The position numbers were made by a program, and so were the translations under genes. A stretch of DNA of 64,000 bases from Prostheceraeus crozeri (lineage: Eukaryota; Platyhelminthes; Polycladida; Euryleptidae). The notes beneath the pieces are model-generated. The model saw only the letters and a list, made by a program, of their open reading frames with translations, did no database searches and was not told the origin of the DNA. The DNA is taken from contig CAJQUW010004768.1 of assembly GCA_907163375.1 (NCBI GenBank), forward strand, positions 134,001 through 198,000, read 5' to 3'. Shown piece by piece: positions 34,108 to 47,800 of the stretch (within the stretch, counting starts at the first letter, position 1; every line of letters begins with the position of its first letter).

Positions 34108-35888
34108 CAGACGTGGAAAAAAGTTTATGATAAATTCCGAATTCATAGAAAATTATAGGTTTGCTGACTTTTCGCTATCAGAAATGACTTAAATCGAGTC
34201 AAATCGCATCATGGCCTAACAGAATACACATATAGGCCCACAAAGTATACAAAAACATACAAAAACATACCTTTTTGGCATTTTAGCAGTTTTAGACATT
34301 CTTCAGAAACTATGGTTATTATGCACAAAAGTGGATGAATTTCGACGTTCACCTGAAATGATGCATCGCTGTTCTCACGCTTTATGAATAGACACGAGTG
34401 TGCTGGTTTGATGTTCCCTAATCGATATCCAATCAAAATCATCGAGTCAACTTCATTGTCAAGTTCATACAATGTAGTCAATCTCTCAGAGTCTCTTCGC
34501 AAAGATGGGCAAGCGCAAGCAAGTATCGCCTTCTGTTAAAGCCGCTGTCGTTGCTCTTAGGAAGCACACGTTCAAAACACAAGCTGCTATTGCATATGAG
34601 TATTCAATATCACAAAATACAGTGTCAAATATTTTGAAACGGTACAGAGAAACTGGAACTCACAATGTCAAGTCTCGCTCCGGAAGACCTCCAAAGACGT
34701 CAGATAGAACTGACAATCGCATTCATCGAATTGCAAAAACGGATCCATTTGTTACGTCTACGGAAATTCAACGGCTTATGTCACCTGTCCTCGATAGTAT
34801 CACCACAAAGACAATAAGAAATCGATTATGCAAGAAGTTCAAGCTACCAGCACGAACCCCTCGTCGTAAACCCTTTATCTCCGCCAAGGCTCGAGTCAAG
34901 CGCTTGGAATGGTGCAACAGCGCATGTCAACTGGACCATCGACCAGTGGAAGAAAGTGACATTTAGTGATGAATCGACATTCTTGCAATTCCATCAGCAG
35001 CATCAGTACGTTAGAAGACCTTCAGGTTCAAACTCAATTCATGAAAGGTACACTGACAAGACGGTGAAGCACCCCCCATCCGTAATGATTTGGGGCTGCT
35101 TCAGCTTTCATGGAAGGGGTGGCCTTACAGTTTCTTCCGAAAGGCGTTCGATTGAATTCTGAGAAGTACATCGATGTGCTGGACGAAAAGCTCATTCCCT
35201 TCATGAACATTTCGAGTACAAGAGTCTTTCAGCAGGACAACGCGCCGTGCCATTCGTCCAAGAGAACAATGAAATGGTTTGAGGACAAGGGATTGAGGTT
35301 CTGGACTGGCCCGGTAACAGCCAGACCTCAACCCCATTGAGAATCTATGGCAAAGCATGAAAGTGAAAGTCAATGCTCAAAAGCACTCCAACATTCACGA
35401 ACTCATTCGCAACATCAAACTGTCATGGATCGCAATTTCCCGCGAAGAATGTGAGAGACTTGTCGAATCCATGCCCAGGAGAATCCAAAGAGTTCTGGAA
35501 AACAAAGGTTATCCCACAAAGTACTGACGTTCATCCCTGGAAATAATAAATGAGCATTTGTGGCATTGCAAGTGTTTTTATTTGCTGAATTTAAGCAATA
35601 ATTGCTGCAATTTATCCTATATCATAAGATTTACTGCAGATTTATTGAATCAGGGAAAATGTTCAAAAATCGATATTTTTGTGCATTTCATAGGCCTACC
35701 TAAAAAATCAGAAATCGACTTCAGATATCAGCGATTTTTTTAAAAAATGCTCAGAGACTACCTAGAGATGATGTCATACATGCTTCATTACGTATAACTA
35801 TGATAAACTAGTTCAAAAGCTTCCATAAGAAGATTACATGAAAAATCGGCTTTCTGGTGAAATTATCATAAACTTTTTTCCACGTCTG
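34108..35888 (+). mobile_element. Tc1-like DNA transposon, inactive copy
   Basis: Terminal inverted repeats of 26 bp, CAGACGTGGAAAAAAGTTTA and on, lie at 34108-34133 and 35863-35888 and match perfectly. TA precedes the left end (34106-34107), but the right end is followed by CG, so a normal TA duplication is missing. The 1781-bp body holds one DD34E transposase, damaged by frameshifts. It is inserted in the satellite mosaic, in the head of a long unit. Confidence 0.93.
34505..35527 (+). pseudogene. Tc1 transposase pseudogene (DD34E)
   Basis: The start is MGKRKQVSPSVKAAVVALRK, opening a paired-like DNA-binding region with two helix-turn-helix units (TQAAIAYEYSISQNTVSNIL at about residues 24-43; TKTIRNRLCKKF at about 99) joined by a GRPR-like SGRPPKT linker. 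Catalytic positions are visible as FSDEST, QQDNAPCH and PIENLW, with 34 residues between the last two, typical of Tc1. Frameshifts are inferred near 34920, 35130 and about 35300-35330. The protein ends KGYPTKY at 35527. Full length would be close to the usual 340 residues. It cuts and pastes its own element in active family members; this copy cannot. Confidence 0.9.
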
Positions 35889-38800
35889 CGTTCAAATTCA
35901 CTATACCGATGCAGAATTTCACGCTGAATCCGAATCTGGCCTCCGTTTTCCCATCCGATGGTTCGTTTTGGCGCTAGAGACCAAAACGTCCAAAATTCTA
36001 ACTCTGTCGTTTTTTCGAAAAATGTTGAAAATTTTTTCTCTCCGATTGACTTGAAACTCACCATACAGATGCAGAATTTCACGCTGATTCCAAATCTGAA
36101 ATCCGTTTTGCTCTCCGATGCTTCGTTTTGAAGCTACAGCCCAAAACGTCCAAAATTCTAACTCTGTCGTTTTTTCGACAATCTCCCAAAATCTTAAATG
36201 GCGTCTCACATCTAAACGAAGACAGATATGAACAAGGCGTTTCTTTCACTGAATTTGTCTCACTCTTAGCTTTCAAACGAGCTATGGCACGACAAAATCC
36301 GTCCACTAGAAGCCAAGATCGAAGATAGCTCTCCCGAGGGGGGGGGACGTCAGCGAAATTTGATGAAAAATGTTTTGGTAAAGGTCCCAGGTCGAAATGC
36401 GACACTTTGGAAAATTTTCAAAATTTTGCCCATACAAAGCCACTCTGACACTTAGGATTTTTCAGGTGAGCTCCGACCTAAAATCTTAAATGGCGTCTCA
36501 CATCTAAACGAAGACAGATATGAACAAGGCGTTTCTTTCACTGAATTTGTCTCACTCTTAGCTTTCAAACGAGCTATGGCACGACAAAATCCGTCCACTA
36601 GAAGCCAAGATCGAAGCTAGCTCTCCCGAGGGGGGGGGACGTCAGCGAAAATTTTTTCTCTCCGATTGCGTTCAAATTCACTATACCGATGCAGAATTTC
36701 ACGCTGAATCCGAATCTGGCCTCCGTTTTCCCATCCGATGGTTCGTTTTGGCGCTAGAGACCAAAACGTCCAAAATTCTAACTCTGTCGTTTTTTCGAAA
36801 AATGTTGAAAATTTTTTCTCTCCGATTGACTTGAAACTCACCATACAGATGCAGAATTTCACGCTGATTCCAAATCTGAAATCCGTTTTGCTCTCCGATG
36901 CTTCGTTTTGAAGCTACACCCCAAAACGTCCAAAATTCTAACTCTGTCGTTTTTTCGACAATCTCCCAAAATCTTAAATGGCGTCTCACATCTAAACGAA
37001 GACAGATATGAACAAGGCGTTTCTTTCACTGAATTTGTCTCACTCTTAGCTTTCAAACGAGCTATGGCACGACAAAATCCGTCCACTAGAAGCCAAGATC
37101 GAAGATAGCTCTCCCGAGGGGGGGGACGTCAGCGAAATTTGATGAAAAATGTTTTGGTAAAGGTCCCAGGTCGAAATGCGACACTTTGGAAAATTTTCAA
37201 AATTTTGCCCATACAAAGCCACTCTGACACTTAGGATTTTTCAGGTGAGCTCCGACCTAAAATCTTAAATGGCGTCTCACATCTAAACGAAGACAGATAT
37301 GAACAAGGCGTTTCTTTCACTGAATTTGTCTCACTCTTAGCTTTCAAACGAGCTATGGCACGACAAAATCCGTCCACTAGAAGCCAAGATCGAAGCTAGC
37401 TCTCCCGAGGGGGGGGGGACGTCAGCGAAAATTTTTTCTCTCCGATTGCGTTCAAATTCACTATACCGATGCAGAATTTCACGCTGAATCCGAATCTGGC
37501 CTCCGTTTTCCCATCCGATGGTTCGTTTTGGCGCTAGAGACCAAAACGTCCAAAATTCTAACTCGGTCGTTTTTTCGAAAAATGTTGAAAATTTTTTCTC
37601 TCCGATTGACTTGAAACTCACCATACAGATGCAGAATTTCACGCTGACTCCAAATCTGAAATCCGTTTTGCTCTCCGATGCTTCGTTTTGAAGCTACAGC
37701 CCAAAACGTCCAAAATTCTAACTCTGTCGTTTTTTCGACAATCTCCCAAAATCTTAAATGGCGTCTCACATCTAAACGAAGACAGATATGAACAAGGCGT
37801 TTCTTTCACTGAATTTGTCTCACTCTTAGCTTTCAAACGAGCTATGGCACGACAAAATCCGTCCACTAGAAGCCAAGATCGAAGATAGCTCTCCCGAGGG
37901 GGGGGACGTCAGCGAAATTTGATGAAAAATGTTTTGGTAAAGGTCCCAGGTCGAAATGCGACACTTTGGAAAATTTTCAAAATTTTGCCCATACAAAGCC
38001 ACTCTGACACTTAGGATTTTTCAGGTGAGCTCCGACCTAAAATCTTAAATGGCGTCTCACATCTAAACGAAGACAGATATGAACAAGGCGTTTCTTTCAC
38101 TGAATTTGTCTCACTCTTAGCTTTCAAACGAGCTATGGCACGACAAAATCCGTCCACTAGAAGCCAAGATCGAAGATAGCTCTCCCGAGGGGGGACGCCA
38201 GCGAAATTTGATGAAAAATGTTTTGGTAAAGGTCCCAGGTCGAAATGCGACACTTTGGAAAATTTTCAAAATTTTGCCCATACAAAGCCACTCTGACACT
38301 TAGGATTTTTCAGGTGAGCTCCGACCTAAAATCTTAAATGGCGTCTCACATCTAAACGAAGACAGATATGAACAAGGCGTTTCTTTCACTGAATTTGTCT
38401 CACTCTTAGCTTTCAAACGAGCTATGGCACGACAAAATCCGTCCACTAGAAGCCAAGATCGAAGCTAGCTCTCCCGAGGGGGGGGGACGTCAGCGAAAAT
38501 TTTTTCTCTCCGATTGCGTTCAAATTCACTATACCGATGCAGAATTTCACGCTGAATCCGAATCTGGCCTCCGTTTTCCCATCCGATGGTTCGTTTTGGC
38601 GCTAGAGATCAAAACGTCCAAAATTCTAACTCTGTCGTTTTTTCGAAAAATGTTGAAAATTTTTTCTCTCCGATTGACTTGAAACTCACCATACAGATGC
38701 AGAATTTCACGCTGATTCCAAATCTGAAATCCGTTTTGCTCTCCGATGCTTCGTTTTGAAGCTACAGCCCAAAACGTCCAAAATTCTAACTCTGTCGTTT

Positions 38801-41800
38801 TTTCGACAATCTCCCAAAATCTTAAATGGCGTCTCACATCTAAACGAAGACAGATATGAACAAGGCGTTTCTTTCACTGAATTTGTCTCACTCTTAGCTT
38901 TCAAACGAGCTATGGCACGACAAAATCCGTCCACTAGAAGCCAAGATCGAAGATAGCTCTCCCGAGGGGGGGGGACGTCAGCGAAATTTGATGAAAAATG
39001 TTTTGGTAAAGGTCCCAGGTCGAAATGCGACACTTTGGAAAATTTTCAAAATTTTGCCCATACAAAGCCACTCTGACACTTAGGATTTTTCAGGTGAGCT
39101 CCGACCTAAAATCTTAAATGGCGTCTCACATCTAAACGAAGACAGATATGAACAAGGCGTTTCTTTCACTGAATTTGTCTCACTCTTAGCTTTCAAACGA
39201 GCTATGGCACGACAAAATCCGTCCACTAGAAGCCAAGATCGAAGCTAGCTCTCCCGAGGGGGGGGGACGTCAGCGAAAATTTTTTCTCTCCGATTGCGTT
39301 CAAATTCACTATACCGATGCAGAATTTCACGCTGAATCCGAATCTGGCCTCCGTTTTCCCATCCGATGGTTCGTTTTGGCGCTAGAGACCAAAACGTCCA
39401 AAATTCTAACTCGGTCGTTTTTTCGAAAAATGTTGAAAATTTTTTCTCTCCGATTGACTTGAAACTCACCATACAGATGCAGAATTTCACGCTGATTCCA
39501 AATCTGAAATCCGTTTTGCTCTCCGATGCTTCGTTTTGAAGCTACAGCCCAAAACGTCCAAAATTCTAACTCTGTCGTTTTTTCGACAATCTCCCAAAAT
39601 CTTAAATGGCGTCTCACATCTAAACGAAGACAGATATGAACAAGGCGTTTCTTTCACTGAATTTGTCTCACTCTTAGCTTTCAAACGAGCTATGGCACGA
39701 CAAAATCCGTCCACTAGAAGCCAAGATCGAAGATAGCTCTCCCGAGGGGGGGGACGTCAGCGAAATTTGATGAAAAATGTTTTGGTTAAGGTCCCAGGTC
39801 GAAATGCGACACTTTGGAAAATTTTCAAAATTTTGCCCATACAAAGCCACTCTGACACTTAGGATTTTTCAGGTGAGCTCCGACCTAAAATCTTAAATGG
39901 CGTCTCACATCTAAACGAAGACAGATATGAACAAGGCGTTTCTTTCACTGAATTTGTCTCACTCTTAGCTTTCAAACGAGCTATGGCACGACAAAATCCG
40001 TCCACTAGAAGCCAAGATCGAAGCTAGCTCTCCCGAGGGGGGGGGGACGTCAGCGAAAATTTTTTCTCTCCGATTGCGTTCAAATTCACTATACCGATGC
40101 AGAATTTCACGCTGAATCCGAATCTGGCCTCCGTTTTCCCATCCGATGGTTCGTTTTGGCGCTAGAGACCAAAACGTCCAAAATTCTAACTCGGTCGTTT
40201 TTTCGAAAAATGTTGAAAATTTTTTCTCTCCGATTGACTTGAAACTCACCATACAGATGCAGAATTTCACGCTGATTCCAAATCTGAAATCCGTTTTGCT
40301 CTCCGATGCTTCGTTTTGAAGCTACAGCCCAAAACGTCCAAAATTCTAACTCTGTCGTTTTTTCGACAATCTCCCAAAATCTTAAATGGCGTCTCACATC
40401 TAAACGAAGACAGATATGAACAAGGCGTTTCTTTCACTGAATTTGTCTCACTCTTAGCTTTCAAACGAGCTATGGCACGACAAAATCCGTCCACTAGAAG
40501 CCAAGATCGAAGATAGCTCTCCCGAGGGGGGGGGGACGTCAGCGAAATTTGATGAAAAATGTTTTGGTAAAGGTCCCAGGTCGAAATGCGACACTTTGGA
40601 AAATTTTCAAAATTTTGCCCATACAAAGCCACTCTGACACTTAGGATTTTTCAGGTGAGCTCCGACCTAAAATCTTAAATGGCGTCTCACATCTAAACGA
40701 AGACAGATATGAACAAGGCGTTTCTTTCACTGAATTTGTCTCACTCTTAGCTTTCAAACGAGCTATGGCACGACAAAATCCGTCCACTAGAAGCCAAGAT
40801 CGAAGATAGCTCTCCCGAGGGGGGACGCCAGCGAAATTTGATGAAAAATGTTTTGGTAAAGGTCCCAGGTCGAAATGCGACACTTTGGAAAATTTTCAAA
40901 ATTTTGCCCATACAAAGCCACTCTGACACTTAGGATTTTTCAGGTGAGCTCCGACCTAAAATCTTAAATGGCGTCTCACATCTAAACGAAGACAGATATG
41001 AACAAGGCGTTTCTTTCACTGAATTTGTCTCACTCTTAGCTTTCAAACGAGCTATGGCACGACAAAATCCGTCCACTAGAAGCCAAGATCGAAGCTAGCT
41101 CTCCCGAGGGGGGGGGGACGTCAGCGAAAATTTTTTCTCTCCGATTGCGTTCAAATTCACTATACCGATGCAGAATTTCACGCTGAATCCGAATCTGGCC
41201 TCCGTTTTCCCATCCGATGGTTCGTTTTGGCGCTAGAGACCAAAACGTCCAAAATTCTAACTCGGTCGTTTTTTCGAAAAATGTTGAAAATTTTTTCTCT
41301 CCGATTGACTTGAAACTCACCATACAGATGCAGAATTTCACGCTGATTCCAAATCTGAAATCCGTTTTGCTCTCCGATGCTTCGTTTTGAAGCTACAGCC
41401 CAAAACGTCCAAAATTCTAACTCTGTCGTTTTTTCGACAATCTCCCAAAATCTTAAATGGCGTCTCACATCTAAACGAAGACAGATATGAACAAGGCGTT
41501 TCTTTCACTGAATTTGTCTCACTCTTAGCTTTCAAACGAGCTATGGCACGACAAAATCCGTCCACTAGAAGCCAAGATCGAAGATAGCTCTCCCGAGGGG
41601 GGGGACGTCAGCGAAATTTGATGAAAAATGTTTTGGTAAAGGTCCCAGGTCGAAATGCGACACTTTGGAAAATTTTCAAAATTTTGCCCATACAAAGCCA
41701 CTCTGACACTTAGGATTTTTCAGGTGAGCTCCGACCTAAAATCTTAAATGGCGTCTCACATCTAAACGAAGACAGATATGAACAAGGCGTTTCTTTCACT

Positions 41801-44800
41801 GAATTTGTCTCACTCTTAGCTTTCAAACGAGCTATGGCACGACAAAATCCGTCCACTAGAAGCCAAGATCGAAGCTAGCTCTCCCGAGGGGGGGGACGTC
41901 AGCGAAAATTTTTTCTCTCCGATTGCGTTCAAATTCACTATACCGATGCAGAATTTCACGCTGAATCCGAATCTGGCCTCCGTTTTCCCATCCGATGGTT
42001 CGTTTTGGCGCTAGAGACCAAAACGTCCAAAATTCTAACTCTGTCGTTTTTTCGAAAAATGTTGAAAATTTTTTCTCTCCGATTGACTTGAAACTCACCA
42101 TACAGATGCAGAATTTCACGCTGATTCCAAATCTGAAATCCGTTTTGCTCTCCGATGCTTCGTTTTGAAGCTACAGCCCAAAACGTCCAAAATTCTAACT
42201 CTGTCGTTTTTTCGACAATCTCCCAAAATCTTAAATGGCGTCTCACATCTAAACGAAGACAGATATGAACAAGGCGTTTCTTTCACTGAATTTGTCTCAC
42301 TCTTAGCTTTCAAACGAGCTATGGCACGACAAAATCCGTCCACTAGAAGCCAAGATCGAAGATAGCTCTCCCGAGGGGGGGGACGTCAGCGAAATTTGAT
42401 GAAAAATGTTTTGGTAAAGGTCCCAGGTCGAAATGCGACACTTTGGAAAATTTTCAAAATTTTGCCCATACAAAGCCACTCTGACACTTAGGATTTTTCA
42501 GGTGAGCTCCGACCTAAAATCTTAAATGGCGTCTCACATCTAAACGAAGACAGATATGAACAAGGCGTTTCTTTCACTGAATTTGTCTCACTCTTAGCTT
42601 TCAAACGAGCTATGGCACGACAAAATCCGTCCACTAGAAGCCAAGATCGAAGATAGCTCTCCCGAGGGGGGACGCCAGCGAAATTTGATGAAAAATGTTT
42701 TGGTAAAGGTCCCAGGTCGAAATGCGACACTTTGGAAAATTTTCAAAATTTTGCCCATACAAAGCCACTCTGACACTTAGGATTTTTTCAGGTGAGCTCC
42801 GACCTAAAATCTTAAATGGCGTCTCACATCTAAACGAAGACAGATATGAACAAGGCGTTTCTTTCACTGAATTTGTCTCACTCTTAGCTTTCAAACGAGC
42901 TATGGCACGACAAAATCCGTCCACTAGAAGCCAAGATCGAAGCTAGCTCTCCCGAGGGGGGGGACGTCAGCGAAAATTTTTTCTCTCCGATTGCGTTCAA
43001 ATTCACTATACCGATGCAGAATTTCACGCTGAATCCGAATCTGGCCTCCGTTTTCCCATCCGATGGTTCGTTTTGGCGCTAGAGACCAAAACGTCCAAAA
43101 TTCTAACTCGGTCGTTTTTTCGAAAAATGTTGAAAATTTTTTCTCTCCGATTGACTTGAAACTCACCATACAGATGCAGAATTTCACGCTGATTCCAAAT
43201 CTGAAATCCGTTTTGCTCTCCGATGCTTCGTTTTGAAGCTACAGCCCAAAACGTCCAAAATTCTAACTCTGTCGTTTTTTCGACAATCTCCCAAAATCTT
43301 AAATGGCGTCTCACATCTAAACGAAGACAGATATGAACAAGGCGTTTCTTTCACTGAATTTGTCTCACTCTTAGCTTTCAAACGAGCTATGGCACGACAA
43401 AATCCGTCCACTAGAAGCCAAGATCGAAGATAGCTCTCCCGAGGGGGGGGGGACGTCAGCGAAATTTGATGAAAAATGTTTTGGTAAAGGTCCCAGGTCG
43501 AAATGCGACACTTTGGAAAATTTTCAAAATTTTGCCCATACAAAGCCACTCTGACACTTAGGATTTTTCAGGTGAGCTCCGACCTAAAATCTTAAATGGC
43601 GTCTCACATCTAAACGAAGACAGATATGAACAAGGCGTTTCTTTCACTGAATTTGTCTCACTCTTAGCTTTCAAACGAGCTATGGCACGACAAAATCCGT
43701 CCACTAGAAGCCAAGATCGAAGATAGCTCTCCCGAGGGGGGACGCCAGCGAAATTTGATGAAAAATGTTTTGGTAAAGGTCCCAGGTCGAAATGCGACAC
43801 TTTGGAAAATTTTCAAAATTTTGCCCATACAAAGCCACTCTGACACTTAGGATTTTTCAGGTGAGCTCCGACCTAAAATCTTAAATGGCGTCTCACATCT
43901 AAACGAAGACAGATATGAACAAGGCGTTTCTTTCACTGAATTTGTCTCACTCTTAGCTTTCAAACGAGCTATGGCACGACAAAATCCGTCCACTAGAAGC
44001 CAAGATCGAAGCTAGCTCTCCCGAGGGGGGGGGACGTCAGCGAAAATTTTTTCTCTCCGATTGCGTTCAAATTCACTATACCGATGCAGAATTTCACGCT
44101 GAATCCGAATCTGGCCTCCGTTTTCCCATCCGATGGTTCGTTTTGGCGCTAGAGACCAAAACGTCCAAAATTCTAACTCTGTCGTTTTTTCGAAAAATGT
44201 TGAAAATTTTTTCTCTCCGATTGACTTGAAACTCACCATACAGATGCAGAATTTCACGCTGATTCCAAATCTGAAATCCGTTTTGCTCTCCGATGCTTCG
44301 TTTTGAAGCTACACCCCAAAACGTCCAAAATTCTAACTCTGTCGTTTTTTCGACAATCTCCCAAAATCTTAAATGGCGTCTCACATCTAAACGAAGACAG
44401 ATATGAACAAGGCGTTTCTTTCACTGAATTTGTCTCACTCTTAGCTTTCAAACGAGCTATGGCACGACAAAATCCGTCCACTAGAAGCCAAGATCGAAGA
44501 TAGCTCTCCCGAGGGGGGGGACGTCAGCGAAATTTGATGAAAAATGTTTTGGTAAAGGTCCCAGGTCGAAATGCGACACTTTGGAAAATTTTCAAAATTT
44601 TGCCCATACAAAGCCACTCTGACACTTAGGATTTTTCAGGTGAGCTCCGACCTAAAATCTTAAATGGCGTCTCACATCTAAACGAAGACAGATATGAACA
44701 AGGCGTTTCTTTCACTGAATTTGTCTCACTCTTAGCTTTCAAACGAGCTATGGCACGACAAAATCCGTCCACTAGAAGCCAAGATCGAAGCTAGCTCTCC

Positions 44801-47800
44801 CGAGGGGGGGGGACGTCAGCGAAAATTTTTTCTCTCCGATTGCGTTCAAATTCACTATACCGATGCAGAATTTCACGCTGAATCCGAATCTGGCCTCCGT
44901 TTTCCCATCCGATGGTTCGTTTTGGCGCTAGAGACCAAAACGTCCAAAATTCTAACTCTGTCGTTTTTTCGAAAAATGTTGAAAATTTTTTCTCTCCGAT
45001 TGACTTGAAACTCACCATACAGATGCAGAATTTCACGCTGATTCCAAATCTGAAATCCGTTTTGCTCTCCGATGCTTCGTTTTGAAGCTACAGCCCAAAA
45101 CGTCCAAAATTCTAACTCTGTCGTTTTTTCGACAATCTCCCAAAATCTTAAATGGCGTCTCACATCTAAACGAAGACAGATATGAACAAGGCGTTTCTTT
45201 CACTGAATTTGTCTCACTCTTAGCTTTCAAACGAGCTATGGCACGACAAAATCCGTCCACTAGAAGCCAAGATCGAAGATAGCTCTCCCGAGGGGGGGGG
45301 ACGTCAGCGAAATTTGATGAAAAATGTTTTGGTAAAGGTCCCAGGTCGAAATGCGACACTTTGGAAAATTTTCAAAATTTTGCCCATACAAAGCCACTCT
45401 GACACTTAGGATTTTTCAGGTGAGCTCCGACCTAAAATCTTAAATGGCGTCTCACATCTAAACGAAGACAGATATGAACAAGGCGTTTCTTTCACTGAAT
45501 TTGTCTCACTCTTAGCTTTCAAACGAGCTATGGCACGACAAAATCCGTCCACTAGAAGCCAAGATCGAAGATAGCTCTCCCGAGGGGGGACGCCAGCGAA
45601 ATTTGATGAAAAATGTTTTGGTAAAGGTCCCAGGTCGAAATGCGACACTTTGGAAAATTTTCAAAATTTTGCCCATACAAAGCCACTCTGACACTTAGGA
45701 TTTTTCAGGTGAGCTCCGACCTAAAATCTTAAATGGCGTCTCACATCTAAACGAAGACAGATATGAACAAGGCGTTTCTTTCACTGAATTTGTCTCACTC
45801 TTAGCTTTCAAACGAGCTATGGCACGACAAAATCCGTCCACTAGAAGCCAAGATCGAAGCTAGCTCTCCCGAGGGGGGGGGACGTCAGCGAAAATTTTTT
45901 CTCTCCGATTGCGTTCAAATTCACTATACCGATGCAGAATTTCACGCTGAATCCGAATCTGGCCTCCGTTTTCCCATCCGATGGTTCGTTTTGGCGCTAG
46001 AGACCAAAACGTCCAAAATTCTAACTCTGTCGTTTTTTCGAAAAATGTTGAAAATTTTTTCTCTCCGATTGACTTGAAACTCACCATACAGATGCAGAAT
46101 TTCACGCTGATTCCAAATCTGAAATCCGTTTTGCTCTCCGATGCTTCGTTTTGAAGCTACACCCCAAAACGTCCAAAATTCTAACTCTGTCGTTTTTTCG
46201 ACAATCTCCCAAAATCTTAAATGGCGTCTCACATCTAAACGAAGACAGATATGAACAAGGCGTTTCTTTCACTGAATTTGTCTCACTCTTAGCTTTCAAA
46301 CGAGCTATGGCACGACAAAATCCGTCCACTAGAAGCCAAGATCGAAGATAGCTCTCCCGAGGGGGGGGACGTCAGCGAAATTTGATGAAAAATGTTTTGG
46401 TAAAGGTCCCAGGTCGAAATGCGACACTTTGGAAAATTTTCAAAATTTTGCCCATACAAAGCCACTCTGACACTTAGGATTTTTCAGGTGAGCTCCGACC
46501 TAAAATCTTAAATGGCGTCTCACATCTAAACGAAGACAGATATGAACAAGGCGTTTCTTTCACTGAATTTGTCTCACTCTTAGCTTTCAAACGAGCTATG
46601 GCACGACAAAATCCGTCCACTAGAAGCCAAGATCGAAGCTAGCTCTCCCGAGGGGGGGGGACGTCAGCGAAAATTTTTTCTCTCCGATTGCGTTCAAATT
46701 CACTATACCGATGCAGAATTTCACGCTGAATCCGAATCTGGCCTCCGTTTTCCCATCCGATGGTTCGTTTTGGCGCTAGAGACCAAAACGTCCAAAATTC
46801 TAACTCTGTCGTTTTTTCGAAAAATGTTGAAAATTTTTTCTCTCCGATTGACTTGAAACTCACCATACAGATGCAGAATTTCACGCTGATTCCAAATCTG
46901 AAATCCGTTTTGCTCTCCGATGCTTCGTTTTGAAGCTACACCCCAAAACGTCCAAAATTCTAACTCTGTCGTTTTTTCGACAATCTCCCAAAATCTTAAA
47001 TGGCGTCTCACATCTAAACGAAGACAGATATGAACAAGGCGTTTCTTTCACTGAATTTGTCTCACTCTTAGCTTTCAAACGAGCTATTGCACGACAAAAT
47101 CCGTCCACTAGAAGCCAAGATCGAAGCTAGCTCTCCCGAGGGGGGGGGAGGTCAGTGAAATTTGATGAAAAATGTTTTGGTGAAGGTCCCAGGTCGAAAT
47201 GCGACACTTTGGAAAATTTTCAAAATTTTGCCCATACAAAGCCACTCTGACACTTAGGATTTTTTCAGGTGAGCTCCGACCTAAAATCTTAAATGGCGTC
47301 TCACATCTAAACGAAGACAGATATGAACAAGGCGTTTCTTTCACTGAATTTGTCTCACTCTTAGCTTTCAAACGAGCTATGGCACGACAAAATCCGTCCA
47401 CTAGAAGCCAAGATCGAAGATAGCTCTCCCGAGGGGGGACGCCAGCGAAATTTGATGAAAAATGTTTTGGTAAAGGTCCCAGGTCGAAATGCGACACTTT
47501 GGAAAATTTTCAAAATTTTGCCCATACAAAGCCACTCTGACACTTAGGATTTTTCAGGTGAGCTCCGACCTAAAATCTTAAATGGCGTCTCACATCTAAA
47601 CGAAGACAGATATGAACAAGGCGTTTCTTTCACTGAATTTGTCTCACTCTTAGCTTTCAAACGAGCTATGGCACGACAAAATCCGTCCACTAGAAGCCAA
47701 GATCGAAGCTAGCTCTCCCGAGGGGGGGGGACGTCAGCGAAAATTTTTTCTCTCCGATTGCGTTCAAATTCACTATACCGATGCAGAATTTCACGCTGAA

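Noticed and set aside
34505-35527. Mariner (DD34D) transposase
   Set aside because: The third catalytic position is glutamate in PIENLW with 34 residues after QQDNAPCH, which is Tc1-type DD34E.
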